Numbered from the stretch's first letter, positions 1-7,473 are shown. The stretch: DNA of 25,417 nucleotides from Candidatus Melainabacteria bacterium (GCA_003258735.1 QHME01000023.1:1-25417); one strand, 5' to 3'. The notes: generated by a model from the letters alone, not told the origin. Numbers and translations: made by a program.

Positions 1-641
1 CCTGCCATTTCTCTAAATTTAGTAGACTTTCCACCTTTTAGGTATTCTTGAGCCATTGCAACGATTGAAGGTCCTGATGCGAATGCCTCTAAACAACCTG
101 TGTCACCACATCCGCAAATTGGTCCACCATTCATTTGCAACTTAATGTGACCGATTTCACCTGCCGCATTTGCTGCTCCGCGTACCAATTGTCCATTGAT
201 AACAAGACCTGAACCTATACCTGTACCAACAGTGATGCATACAAAGTTTTCGCAACCCTTCCCTGCACCGAACTTTAATTCTCCAAGTGCAGCACATCTT
301 ACGTCATTATCAATTCTTGTTGGGATGTTAAATTCTTCTTCAATCATTTGTGCGATTGGAACATTTATCCAACCAGGGATGTTTGGCGCAAGCTTAACAA
401 CACCTGTTTTGTAATCAACTTGTCCTGGGAAATCAAAACCGATACCTTCAATTTCTTTAGCGTCAGTGTTTGTTTCTTTCATCAAGTCGCGAATAGCTTG
501 TTTGATATTGTTTACTGTGTATTCGTAACCCATTTGCGCATAAGTTGGAACGCTGTTAGAATAAATGATTTTACCTTCACCGTCAACCAATGCAATTTTT
601 ACATTTGTACCACCAACATCAATACCGATTCTTTTTGTCAT
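1..641 (-). CDS. ROK-family sugar kinase (glucokinase-like), C-terminus outside window
   Basis: Reads from ATG at 641 off the left edge; about 213 residues are visible of a family usually near 300-320. It probably phosphorylates glucose or a related sugar with ATP in the cytosol. Visible are the N-terminal phosphate-binding loop IGIDVGGTNVK (residues 5-15), the segment containing IDNDVRCAALGE, the GTGIGSG phosphate-2 loop, and the ROK zinc signature GEIGHI followed by CGCGDTGCLE (Cys176, Cys178, Cys183). These identify the ROK fold clearly; substrate choice (glucose, N-acetylmannosamine, fructose) cannot be read from this part. The start is supported by GGAGAT about 8 bases upstream. The gene faces away from the repeat-rich gap, and nothing else of its operon is visible. 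Confidence 0.9.
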   Translation of the reverse strand, partial: MTKRIGIDVGGTNVKIALVDGEGKIIYSNSVPTYAQMGYEYTVNNIKQAIRDLMKETNTDAKEIEGIGFDFPGQVDYKTGVVKLAPNIPGWINVPIAQMIEEEFNIPTRIDNDVRCAALGELKFGAGKGCENFVCITVGTGIGSGLVINGQLVRGAANAAGEIGHIKLQMNGGPICGCGDTGCLEAFASGPSIVAMAQEYLKGGKSTKFREMA

Positions 642-750
642 TATTATAATCTCCTCTTCCTATTACTAAAAAAGTCTGTTTGTAAGGCATATTTTCTGCC
701 TGTGATAATTTTACAATAAAAAGAATAATATTGCATGGATTTGTCAAATT

Positions 751-768
751 GAAGGGCAGGAAGGCTGG
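751..768. repeat. Short dispersed direct repeat, copy A
   Basis: An 18-base segment ending GGAAGGCTGG recurs at 7169-7186 in the same orientation with 16 of 18 bases identical. Both copies are in intergenic DNA next to other repeat fragments. It is probably a remnant of one dispersed repeat family. Confidence 0.5.
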
Positions 769-888
769 CAGTTGTTCCCTCGCCCCTTGTGGGAGGGGGG
801 TAGGGAGAGGGGGCAAAGCCCTTCAAGTCTTTCTTTTTCATGCACTCCGTGCAGGGATGCTTTTGGTGGCAAAAGCACTGCAAAACCA

Positions 889-1022
889 CCGACACGCCAA
901 CGTTCACATCAAACTAAAAACTCGTATAGTAGCCGAATAACTCGTCACTTCCGTTCTTCAAACAAATTCGGCTTTTGTCGTTTACTAGTTTTGTTTGATT
1001 GTTCACTTTTGGCTATTGTCGG
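889..1022. repeat. Large imperfect palindrome, MITE-like
   Basis: Ends are CCGACA (889-894) and TGTCGG (1017-1022), followed inward by GCC and GGC. Inner arms are also similar when reverse-complemented (about 896-926 against 985-1013), and CCGAAT pairs with ATTCGG near the centre. The whole could fold into one interrupted hairpin of about 134 bases. No ORF with protein-like content lies inside. It could be a small non-autonomous element or a decayed repeat; I see no clear target-site duplication. Confidence 0.45.
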
Positions 1023-1048
1023 ATTTTTGACCTAAGTGTTGTATTAGA

Positions 1049-1122
1049 GACCCTGAAACACCGCAGTCGCATAAAACGTGACTCCACTTCGTTTCGCACT
1101 CTGCTCCTGCTGTTCAGGGTGA
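1049..1122. repeat. Palindromic dispersed repeat element
   Basis: Nested inverted arms: ACCCTGAA near 1050-1057 with TTCAGGGT near 1113-1120, and GCAG with CTGC inside them. The core 1068-1098 recurs inverted at 3145-3175 with 30 of 31 bases identical. This fits a REP-like palindromic intergenic repeat that could be transcribed as a long hairpin. Confidence 0.6.
1068..1098 (+). repeat. Inverted repeat, left copy (flanks 590-aa gene)
   Basis: Thirty-one bases beginning CGCATAAAACGTGACTCCAC match the reverse complement of 3145-3175 at 30 positions. The two copies bracket the 590-aa gene together with its promoter. Confidence 0.8.
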
Positions 1123-1136
1123 CAAAAACAACTTAA

Positions 1137-1167
1137 CTGTCATTCCGAATTTAGTTCGGAATGACAG
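1137..1167. terminator. Perfect 13-bp hairpin, terminator-like or dispersed palindrome
   Basis: CTGTCATTCCGAA (1137-1149), a 5-base loop, then its exact reverse complement (1155-1167), followed by CCTTTTTATCTTT. Stem plus T-run fits rho-independent termination of plus-strand transcription, yet no plus-strand gene lies upstream in the window. A degenerate copy of the same stem (GTCATTCCGAA...TTTTGGAAT) is at about 7211-7235, so it may equally be a mobile palindromic repeat. Confidence 0.5.
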
Positions 1168-1226
1168 CCTTTTTATCTTTCCAATAAAAATATATTAACA
1201 TTTGTTACGAAAATACACTCAAATTT

Positions 1227-1254
1227 TAAAGTTTAAACGGTGGAATGCCGTAAT
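1227..1254 (+). promoter_or_regulatory. Sigma-28 (FliA/SigD)-like flagellar promoter
   Basis: TAAAGTTT at 1227-1234 is identical to the enteric flagellar class 3 -35 consensus. GCCGTAAT follows at 1247-1254, sharing GCCG with the -10 consensus GCCGATAA. The gap is 12 bases against the usual 11. A start site near 1261 would leave a leader of about 100 bases before the 590-aa gene. This supports flagellar-class expression of that gene; it is a motif match only. Confidence 0.5.
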
Positions 1255-1364
1255 ACTACATGAAAGCAAGTAAAATGTCTTGAGATGAGGTCGAGTTTCA
1301 TCAAGGAAAACAAGACAAAACGGATGCAAGTTACGAAAAGTGCAAAATTGTTGAAAGGAAAACG

Positions 1365-3137
1365 ATGGGTTTAGCAGCATCACAAGCCAGATTATTAACA
1401 ATAACAGCCAGAAAAGCTGACTGTGAGTTTCAATCTATGAGTTTGTCTCATCAGAAACTCTCACTTTCTCGTGACATGGAAAAAGTTTCTTCTGACTACC
1501 AAAACTCTTTGAATACAACTAAATTGATGTATGATTATCAAGGTTCAGGTGAAAGTAATATTAATTTAACTTATGGGTTATTAATGACTCCATCAGTTTA
1601 TAATGATTATTATCCAAAATTGGTTACAGATGCGCAAAATAGAGTAATGTTGAACTCTTCTTATGCGGCTGCAGCTCGTGCTGCAGGTATTCCTGCAGAA
1701 GGTTTGAACGGTACTCCATCTTCTGATGTTCGAAACAAGTTTGTTGAAGCATTGGCTAATCAAGGTGTTATCACTGCAACCAGTGCAGCAACTATTGTTG
1801 GTACAAATTATTCAAACACTTTAGGTTTGGGTAAAACAACATCAACAACAGCAGTTACTACGGATTATACTTATCAACAATTCATGGATGTTATCAAAAC
1901 TAATACCGATTCAACATCTACTGCCGGAGTTACACTTGGTGTTGGTGGTGTTTTAAATGGCGCTGGTAATGTTTTTGAAAATGAAAGATTTTATAGAGTA
2001 ACTGATGGTACTGTTGAAAATACGGAGCTTGGAAGTTCTGCAGGTACTGGTGGCAGTGTTACTTTATATGATTTGTTGTCAGGCAATAGCCAATATTATC
2101 TTTCAATTTTGTCTAAAAAAGGTGGCGAATTACCAATTTATGGTGCAGATTATTTGCAAAATAAAATTGCAGGTGATGGCGGTATCTTAGATTGGATGAT
2201 GGACCAATTTAGTTCAGTATTAGGTGGTATTGCAGCTAATGATACAGCTTTGCAATATGCTTATAATGCAGTATATGACATGATTGTTCCAAACACTCAC
2301 TTACAAGATTGGCACAATTCTCAAGAATATAAAGACCACTTAGACCAAAAGAAAGGCGATTTACAGAAATATGCAGAGCCTGAAACTGACAAATTAAAAC
2401 AGTGGATGGATGAAATTGGTGAAGGTGAAATTACTAAAAGTCACAGAAGTCATGATGATAGTAAAATGCAAAAGTCTGAAAACTATATGGGCTTTACGTA
2501 TACCGCAGATAAAAACCAAAACTGGACTCACAAAGATAGAAATGATAAATCTCAAGTAAGTATCAACTTGAATAACATTGCTCAAGCATTTTTGACAGCT
2601 TATGTTCAATATATGCAAGGTGTTGGTGACTCTCAATATAGTTTCCAAAAAGGTGACAAATCTCAATGCAACTTGTATGATGGAACTGACAAAAATTTCA
2701 AATTCACAGTATATGCAGGTTCTGAAACTAAAGATGATAGCACTCAATTGATTTCAAACTTCTATGATTCAATGTTCAATATGATTTGTATGAACGGTTG
2801 GACAGAAAATGACAAAATCGATGATGCTGATTATATGTCAGAAATGATGAAAAACGGTATGGCATTTATATCTTCAATCAGTGATGATGGTTATTATTAT
2901 CAAGGTAACTATTCAACAGATAAATGTATCTTGGAAGTAACTGATACTGAAGCTATTGCCAGAGCTGAAGCTAAGTACAATACAGAAAAAACAAAGATTG
3001 AAAATAAAGAAGATACAATAGATTTGAAGATGAAAAATCTTGATACTGAAATATCTTCATTAACAACAGAATATGATACGACAAAACAAGTTATTTCTAA
3101 GGCTATTGAAAAATCCTTCAAACGTTATGAAGCATAG
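1365..3137 (+). CDS. 590-aa putative flagellar-type exported protein (MGLAASQA family)
   Basis: Function unknown. I recognise the N-terminus MGLAASQARLLTITARK as shared by a family of large uncharacterised proteins in gut Gastranaerophilales-like bacteria. Residues 1-60 look like a long amphipathic helix. The centre (about 70-540) is rich in Gly, Ser, Thr, Asn and Asp with few charged helices, as in extracellular domains. Residues about 540-590 form a heptad-like coiled coil (around KMKNLDTEISSLTTEYD). There is no Sec signal peptide. Helical termini around a variable centre, with no cleavable signal, is the plan of flagellar axial proteins (FlgE, FlgL, flagellin), so I infer export by the flagellar type III system. 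The sigma-28-like promoter upstream and the fli operon in this window agree. Start ATG has GAAAGG seven bases upstream. Confidence 0.75.
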   Translation: MGLAASQARLLTITARKADCEFQSMSLSHQKLSLSRDMEKVSSDYQNSLNTTKLMYDYQGSGESNINLTYGLLMTPSVYNDYYPKLVTDAQNRVMLNSSYAAAARAAGIPAEGLNGTPSSDVRNKFVEALANQGVITATSAATIVGTNYSNTLGLGKTTSTTAVTTDYTYQQFMDVIKTNTDSTSTAGVTLGVGGVLNGAGNVFENERFYRVTDGTVENTELGSSAGTGGSVTLYDLLSGNSQYYLSILSKKGGELPIYGADYLQNKIAGDGGILDWMMDQFSSVLGGIAANDTALQYAYNAVYDMIVPNTHLQDWHNSQEYKDHLDQKKGDLQKYAEPETDKLKQWMDEIGEGEITKSHRSHDDSKMQKSENYMGFTYTADKNQNWTHKDRNDKSQVSINLNNIAQAFLTAYVQYMQGVGDSQYSFQKGDKSQCNLYDGTDKNFKFTVYAGSETKDDSTQLISNFYDSMFNMICMNGWTENDKIDDADYMSEMMKNGMAFISSISDDGYYYQGNYSTDKCILEVTDTEAIARAEAKYNTEKTKIENKEDTIDLKMKNLDTEISSLTTEYDTTKQVISKAIEKSFKRYEA

Positions 3138-3144
3138 TGATGTA

Positions 3145-3175
3145 TGCGGAACGAAGTGGAGTCACGTTTTATGCG
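3145..3175 (-). repeat. Inverted repeat, right copy
   Basis: Reverse complement of 1068-1098 with one mismatch, starting eight bases after the stop codon of the 590-aa gene. Only the core of the longer palindromic element at 1049-1122 is conserved here. Confidence 0.8.
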
Positions 3176-3218
3176 AGGCGTAGATATTTTGTCATCTTGT
3201 TCTCCTGTCCTCAAAGCC

Positions 3219-3659
3219 CTATTTGCAATATCCGATATCGTGCATTTTGCCTTTATATTCATAGCCCATTCTTGCACATAGGCTGCCACTCAATTGTCTG
3301 CCATTTAATTCCATTCTTATTGGTGGACAGTGTGGGGTTCGTTTTGCAACGATTTGTGGGGTATTTATTGCTGTAACACCTTTTTCAGCCATTTGACGAA
3401 TATAAACATTCATTTGTTGGTTATTGCGGTTTTCTGCGGCTTTCAATGCTGACATTGCCAAAGAATCCAAAGATTGTGAACCACCACTATTTCGTGGTGT
3501 TGCTATAGCATTAGGATTCTCAGCCTCTGCGTAAGCAGGTGTCTTAGCAACAGGACGAGAGTATGATACAGGTGCAGATGGCATATTTACAGCATAAGAA
3601 ACCGCACCAAATAATACAATTGTCATAACCAAGCTATATAATGCAAAATTCTTTTTCAT
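3219..3659 (-). CDS. Small secreted protein of unknown function
   Basis: 146 residues. Residues 1-23 form a signal peptide (MKKN, hydrophobic LVMTIVLFGAVSYA, cut probably after SYA), so the mature protein is exported through Sec. A Pro/Ser/Ala-rich linker (about 25-60) precedes a helical stretch (about 62-95) and a small C-terminal region with three cysteines (in HCPP, SLCARMGY and the final GYCK). I do not recognise the family. The odd cysteine count could mean one disulfide plus a free thiol. ATG at 3659 has GGGAG about seven bases upstream. The gene converges with the 590-aa gene. Confidence 0.75.
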   Translation of the reverse strand: MKKNFALYSLVMTIVLFGAVSYAVNMPSAPVSYSRPVAKTPAYAEAENPNAIATPRNSGGSQSLDSLAMSALKAAENRNNQQMNVYIRQMAEKGVTAINTPQIVAKRTPHCPPIRMELNGRQLSGSLCARMGYEYKGKMHDIGYCK

Positions 3660-3779
3660 AATAAACTCCCAATTTATGTTACTTTTTTATTTTATCATAT
3701 TTTGTAGAATATTTAAAGTGTTTGTTATTTATTTTTATGGTAGAATCGGCTTATAGGTACTTTTTAAAAGGATTCTAAT

Positions 3780-5159
3780 ATGTTTGACAATTTAAGTGAA
3801 AAACTGCAAAATATAATTTCTAAAACACATTCGCAAGAATTAACACAAGACAATATGCAAGATGCTTTGCGTGAAATCAGGCGTGCGTTATTAGAGGCCG
3901 ATGTAAACTTGCGTGTTGTAAAATCGTTCATTTCTTCTATCAAAGATAAGGCTGAAGGTGAAAATGTTTTACAAGGGGTGAACCCTTCTCAACAACTTGT
4001 TAAAATTGTTCATGATGAGTTGGTAGAACTTCTTGGAAAAGAATTAAAACCACTTAATTTGTCTGGGCATCCAAGTATTATTATGATGCTTGGTTTACAG
4101 GGTTCAGGTAAAACAACTTCTTCTGCAAAACTGGCGGTTAAACTTAAAAAAGAAGGTAAAAATCCGTTACTTGTTGCGTGTGACGTTTATAGACCTGCTG
4201 CAATTTCGCAATTACAAACTCTTGGGCAAGAAATTGGGTGCGAAGTTTTCACAATACCTGACTCAAAAGATGTTCAAAATATTGTTCAAAATGCATTGAG
4301 TTATGCAAAAGAAAAGGGTTTTAATGTTGTAATTCTTGACACTGCAGGACGTTTGCAAATTGATACCGAAATGATGGCAGAACTTTTGATTATTGATAGA
4401 GTTTTTCAACCGCATGAAAAACTTCTTGTAATTGATGCAATGACAGGTCAAGAGGCTGTTCATGTTGCTGAAAACTTTGATGCTCAAATTGGTTTGACCG
4501 GTCTTGTGTTGACAAAACTTGACGGTGATTCACGTGGTGGTTCGGCGCTATCTGTTGTACACTGTACAGGAAAACCAATCAAGTTGACAGGTACAGGTGA
4601 AAAGCTTAATGCTCTTGAGGATTTCTATCCTGAACGTATGGCAACAAGAATTCTCGGTATGGGAGATATTGTTTCTTTGGTTGAACGCGCTCAAGAGGTT
4701 TTTGACGAAAAAGAAGCTCTGAAATTCCAAGAAAAAATGGAGAAAGAAGAGTTCAGTTTTAATGACTTTTTGAATATGCAAAAACAGATGAAAATGTTTG
4801 GCTCGATGGATCAAATTTTAGGAATGATTCCAGGGGTTAATTTAAAACAAGCTGACAGAGAAAAGATTTCGCACGCTAGCGAAACCGAGTTTAAAAAGAT
4901 TGAAGTTTTTATTCAAAGTATGACCCCTGAAGAACGTGACAATCCGCATCTAATGAATACCAGCCGTAAAAAACGTATCGCAAAAGGCTGTGGTATGGAT
5001 TTGCATACAATTAATCTTTATGTAAAACAGTTTGAGCAAATGCGCCAAATGATGGGCGGCATGAACAAAATGCAAAAAATGTTTGGCGGTTTTGGTAAAA
5101 TGAATGAGAAAAAAGCTATGGTCAAAGCTATGAATATGCTAAAACGTAGAAGATTTTAA
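3780..5159 (+). CDS. ffh: Signal recognition particle GTPase Ffh (SRP54)
   Basis: 459 residues, normal for the family. Ffh binds signal sequences of nascent membrane proteins, pairs with 4.5S RNA, and with FtsY delivers ribosomes to the translocon. The four-helix N domain covers about 1-90. The GTPase G domain has the P-loop GLQGSGKTT (105-113), DTAGR (187-191) and the TKLDGD guanine-specificity motif. The methionine-rich M domain (about 300-459) includes GMIPGVNLKQ, SRKKRIAKGCG (the RNA-binding helix-turn-helix) and a Met-rich tail. ATG at 3780 has AAAGGA upstream. It appears to be a single-gene unit closed by a strong hairpin at 5186-5228. Confidence 0.98.
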   Translation: MFDNLSEKLQNIISKTHSQELTQDNMQDALREIRRALLEADVNLRVVKSFISSIKDKAEGENVLQGVNPSQQLVKIVHDELVELLGKELKPLNLSGHPSIIMMLGLQGSGKTTSSAKLAVKLKKEGKNPLLVACDVYRPAAISQLQTLGQEIGCEVFTIPDSKDVQNIVQNALSYAKEKGFNVVILDTAGRLQIDTEMMAELLIIDRVFQPHEKLLVIDAMTGQEAVHVAENFDAQIGLTGLVLTKLDGDSRGGSALSVVHCTGKPIKLTGTGEKLNALEDFYPERMATRILGMGDIVSLVERAQEVFDEKEALKFQEKMEKEEFSFNDFLNMQKQMKMFGSMDQILGMIPGVNLKQADREKISHASETEFKKIEVFIQSMTPEERDNPHLMNTSRKKRIAKGCGMDLHTINLYVKQFEQMRQMMGGMNKMQKMFGGFGKMNEKKAMVKAMNMLKRRRF

Positions 5160-5185
5160 TCGCAAAATAATTTAAGATTGAAAAA

Positions 5186-5228
5186 ATGAAAAAATGCGCT
5201 TGTTTTTCTAACTGGCGCATTTTTTCAT
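5186..5228 (+). terminator. Rho-independent terminator of ffh
   Basis: Perfect 14-bp stem ATGAAAAAATGCGC (5186-5199) with its complement (5215-5228) and a 15-base loop. The 3' arm contains six Ts, which act as the T-tract. It lies 26 bases after the ffh stop. Confidence 0.85.
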
Positions 5229-5259
5229 AAAAAAATGGCGGTTCAAATTATGACCCGCC
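5229..5259 (-). terminator. Terminator of the yggS-sepF unit
   Basis: Read on the minus strand: GGCGG, loop, CCGCC, then ATTTTTTT. It lies about 40 bases after the sepF stop and back to back with the ffh terminator, as expected for convergent genes. Confidence 0.7.
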
Positions 5260-5300
5260 TGTTTTATCTAAACTATCTCTCTTCTCATACCAAAAATATT

Positions 5301-5816
5301 CTATTGTAGAGATGTTCTCCACAATGAATCATCAAATTTGCTTTGTTGAGGATTTGTATCTGCTGATAAAGTTACATTGCTAGGAGCAAAAACAAATACC
5401 AAATCGCCAACTTTTTTAGGATTTCCGTTTAATGCTTGAGATGCACCGCAAACAAAGTCAATTGTTCTTTGAGATTGTTCTTTATCTAAAAGGTGTAGGT
5501 TTAGCATAACAATTTTTCTGTCTTTTAAGTGTTGAACAATTGTGGCAGCGTCATCAAATGAGCGAGGTTCAACAACAACAACTTCGTTACCACCTCTATT
5601 CATGCTTGGGTGATTAAGAATTTTTGTTTCGCTATGTTTTTCTACAACCGGTGTATAAGATGGTGCTACTTCTCTTACTGCATTACCGTCTTCCACATAA
5701 TCATAATCATCTTCATATTCATCAGAATCATTCATATCAACAAATGGATTTTCACCACGGAAACCGTCCATTACGAAATCTACTACTTTTCTGAAACTAT
5801 CTGTTATTGCTGCCAC
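5301..5816 (-). CDS. sepF: Cell division protein SepF
   Basis: 171 residues. SepF binds the FtsZ C-terminus and the membrane, and supports Z-ring and septum formation. The N-terminal amphipathic segment (1-20, FRKVVDFVMDGF) is the likely membrane anchor. An acidic linker (about 27-45) follows. The C-terminal SepF domain runs from about 75 to 155, with VVVVEPRSFDDAATIVQHLK, VMLNLHLLD and RTIDFVCGASQALNG. The start is GTG at 5816 with GGAGG eight bases upstream, inside the 18-base gap after yggS, so the two genes are co-transcribed. The yggS-sepF order is also common in cyanobacteria and Gram-positive bacteria. Confidence 0.95.
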   Translation of the reverse strand: MAAITDSFRKVVDFVMDGFRGENPFVDMNDSDEYEDDYDYVEDGNAVREVAPSYTPVVEKHSETKILNHPSMNRGGNEVVVVEPRSFDDAATIVQHLKDRKIVMLNLHLLDKEQSQRTIDFVCGASQALNGNPKKVGDLVFVFAPSNVTLSADTNPQQSKFDDSLWRTSLQ

Positions 5817-5834
5817 CGACTTTTCCTCCGTTTA

Positions 5835-6497
5835 TCATTCAAATAATTTTCTACCTACCCTAAGCATTGTCGAACCTTTTTGAGCTGCTATTTTGTAATC
5901 TTGACTCATACCCATTGAAATTTCTTTCAAATTGCAATTATACCTTTTCTCCAGTTCATCTTTGATTTGAACGATATCCGAAAATAATCTCCCAATTTCT
6001 TCTTCCGGTATTCCTAGCGGAGCCATATTCATTACTCCGACAATCTCAAGCGAATTAAGTTTCTTAATTTGTTCAAAAGCTTCAAACACTTCATCTTTTG
6101 AAAAACCGAACTTTTGCTCCTCGTTGGCATTATTGATTTGAATAAGTACCTTTTGAACTTTGTCGATTTCTGATGCGTGTTGCGAAATACTTTGCGCAAG
6201 TTTTATTGAATCTACCGAATGAATGTAATCAAAATTCTTTACTGCCTGTTTTACTTTGTTAGTCTGCAAATGACCAATCAAGTGAAAAGTGGAATTTTTT
6301 CTCACTTCATCAGGTAAGCTGTTTATCTTCTCAGAAGCCTCAATTACTCTTGATTCCCCAAAGTCGCGTAATCCTGCCTCATAAGCTGCAATCATAGCTT
6401 CTTTGCTAAAATACTTTGTAACTGCAATTATTCTAGGTTTACAAGGTGCGATATCTTCTTGTATGCGTAAAAGATTTTTCTTTATTGTCTCAAACAT
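5835..6497 (-). CDS. yggS: PLP homeostasis protein YggS/PLPBP
   Basis: 220 residues from the chosen start. A cytosolic fold-type III pyridoxal-5'-phosphate-binding protein that buffers PLP and keeps vitamin B6 and amino-acid pools balanced; no enzymatic reaction is established for the family. Visible: AVTKYF with the PLP lysine (Lys28), DFGESRVIEASEKI, FHLIGHLQTNKVK, GVMNMAPLG and the phosphate-binding LKEISMGMSQDYKIA. A longer reading from 6536 adds 13 residues, but AGAGGTG sits just before 6497 with 5-base spacing and no good site precedes 6536, so 6497 is preferred. It is first in an operon with sepF. Confidence 0.95.
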   Translation of the reverse strand: MFETIKKNLLRIQEDIAPCKPRIIAVTKYFSKEAMIAAYEAGLRDFGESRVIEASEKINSLPDEVRKNSTFHLIGHLQTNKVKQAVKNFDYIHSVDSIKLAQSISQHASEIDKVQKVLIQINNANEEQKFGFSKDEVFEAFEQIKKLNSLEIVGVMNMAPLGIPEEEIGRLFSDIVQIKDELEKRYNCNLKEISMGMSQDYKIAAQKGSTMLRVGRKLFE

Positions 6498-6536
6498 CAT
6501 TTCACCTCTACAAGAAAATTGCTCAAACATGAGCAT

Positions 6537-6796
6537 AATTTAATTTTACCTTGTTTTTTCGGCATGTCCAAAATATTTATTCGATTAAGTTGTAACAGAA
6601 AATAAACATGGCTGAAATCATGTCAGCGACATGGTTTCAGCCGAAAAGGAGTTTTATTATAAGTCTTTACATTTCTTAATATGTCTATATTTTAAGCATG
6701 CTAAAACTCATGTCTGGCAAGAAAAGCATGCCTTTTTTATTAAAAACATCAATATATGGATTGAGGCGATTAAATTTACAAAAAGTTACGAAAAAA
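6537..6796. other. Intergenic region with two hairpins, possible small RNA
   Basis: Holds a 15-bp stem with 3-base loop (GGCTGAAATCATGTC at 6610-6624 with 6628-6642, one G-T pair). A second weaker hairpin is built on repeated AGCATGC near 6695-6733 and is followed by CTTTTTTATT. The order stem, AU-rich stretch, terminator-like stem would fit a plus-strand small RNA of about 130 bases, but no promoter is convincing. The first stem might instead terminate the minus-strand gene at 6797-7111. Confidence 0.35.
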
Positions 6797-7111
6797 TTAA
6801 CAACTTTTTGCAAGCAACCTCGAATACTGTTCAGCTCTTGAGTAACCGAGCATTATACCTAAAATGAAGTCCTCTTGTGCAGATATTTCGTCTAAATTCA
6901 GGCTTGAAAATGCTTTTAGTATCTGCAAACACTTATTATTTCCGAAAAATAGATTAATTTTCCCTCCCCCAACTGTGACAACCAAGTATTTTATACGAAG
7001 TTTGTTCAGATACTTCAGGTATTCAACAGCTTGTGATTTTGTGCAAGTGAATAGAACCAAGTCACGAACACCTTTTTTATACTCATATACAAGATTTGAA
7101 AATAATTCCAT
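6797..7111 (-). CDS. DUF2023-like small protein
   Basis: 104 residues. I recognise the pattern YEYKKGVRDLVLFTC near the N-terminus, a central VTVGGGKINLFFGN and C-terminal SAQEDFILGIMLGYSRAEQ as those of the DUF2023 family, short cytosolic proteins of unknown role often found beside flavodoxin genes; no flavodoxin is visible here. The ATG at 7111 is chosen over TTG at 7117 because GAGG stands eight bases before 7111 but only two before 7117. It appears monocistronic. Family assignment is from memory of the pattern, so moderate confidence. Confidence 0.7.
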   Translation of the reverse strand: MELFSNLVYEYKKGVRDLVLFTCTKSQAVEYLKYLNKLRIKYLVVTVGGGKINLFFGNNKCLQILKAFSSLNLDEISAQEDFILGIMLGYSRAEQYSRLLAKSC

Positions 7112-7168
7112 TCTCAATTCCTCTCTTCCTAGTGTTAAAGACGAAAAATAATGGAAAAAGTTGCCTGC

Positions 7169-7186
7169 GGAGGGTAGGAAGGCTGG
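7169..7186. repeat. Short dispersed direct repeat, copy B
   Basis: Matches 751-768 at 16 of 18 positions in the same orientation. GCCTG (7163-7167) and CAGGC (7191-7195) flank it and are followed by TTTTT, so the copy may sit in a degraded hairpin. Confidence 0.5.
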
Positions 7187-7251
7187 AGGACAGGCTTTTT
7201 ACAATATAGCGTCATTCCGAACTAGTTTTGGAATTTCAAATTAAGCATTGC

Positions 7252-7281
7252 AATAAAGTAGGTTGGGCTCACTAGCCCGAC
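7252..7281 (+). repeat. Inverted repeat, left copy (pair with 12458-12487)
   Basis: Thirty bases containing AAGTAGGTTGGGCTCACTAG equal the reverse complement of 12458-12487 except for one base. Both copies are intergenic and 5.2 kb apart. Confidence 0.75.
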
Positions 7282-7401
7282 TGTAAAATTGATGCGTTTG
7301 ATATGTGGGATTTGTCTGCTTGGTAAAGCCGATCTACTTTATAGAATTCTATCATTCATTTTGTTTCAATGAGCTTTTCCTTAACAAAATTATATAACCT
7401 C

Positions 7402-7430
7402 TCGACAAATTATTCTTTTTGTAGTATGTT
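7402..7430 (+). promoter_or_regulatory. Sigma-70-type promoter of the rplI operon
   Basis: TCGACA (7402-7407), 17-base spacer, TATGTT (7425-7430). Predicted start near 7437, about 37 bases before rplI. Motif reading only. Confidence 0.55.
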
Positions 7431-7473
7431 AGGGCTACATGCAGAAATATAAATGTAAAAGGAGAATTGTAAA

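Larger units (their letters stand above)
642..1364. other. Repeat-rich intergenic region
   Basis: About 720 bases without a convincing gene; short ORFs here have no recognisable protein content and run through palindromic DNA. From left to right: a G-rich block (751-815) with a segment repeated near 7169; small hairpins around 839-876; a large imperfect palindrome (889-1022); a nested hairpin element (1049-1122); a perfect 13-bp stem hairpin (1137-1167); then AT-rich leader DNA carrying a sigma-28-like promoter for the 590-aa gene. Confidence 0.7.
7118..7401. other. Repeat-bearing intergenic region before rplI
   Basis: Contains the short direct repeat at 7169-7186, a degenerate copy of the TCATTCCGAA palindrome (about 7211-7235), and the left arm of a 30-base inverted repeat (7252-7281). 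The remainder is AT-rich leader before the rplI promoter. No gene seen. Confidence 0.6.

Noticed and set aside
196..719. Plus-strand ORFs of 72 and 123 aa
   Set aside because: Antisense to the clearly coding ROK kinase gene or in AT-rich leader; no protein-like features.
619..1035. Short ORFs through the G-rich block on both strands
   Set aside because: They translate palindromic repeat DNA, overlap each other in several frames and lack ribosome-binding sites.
6631..6867. 78-aa plus-strand ORF
   Set aside because: Runs through two hairpins and antisense into the DUF2023-like gene; composition not convincing.
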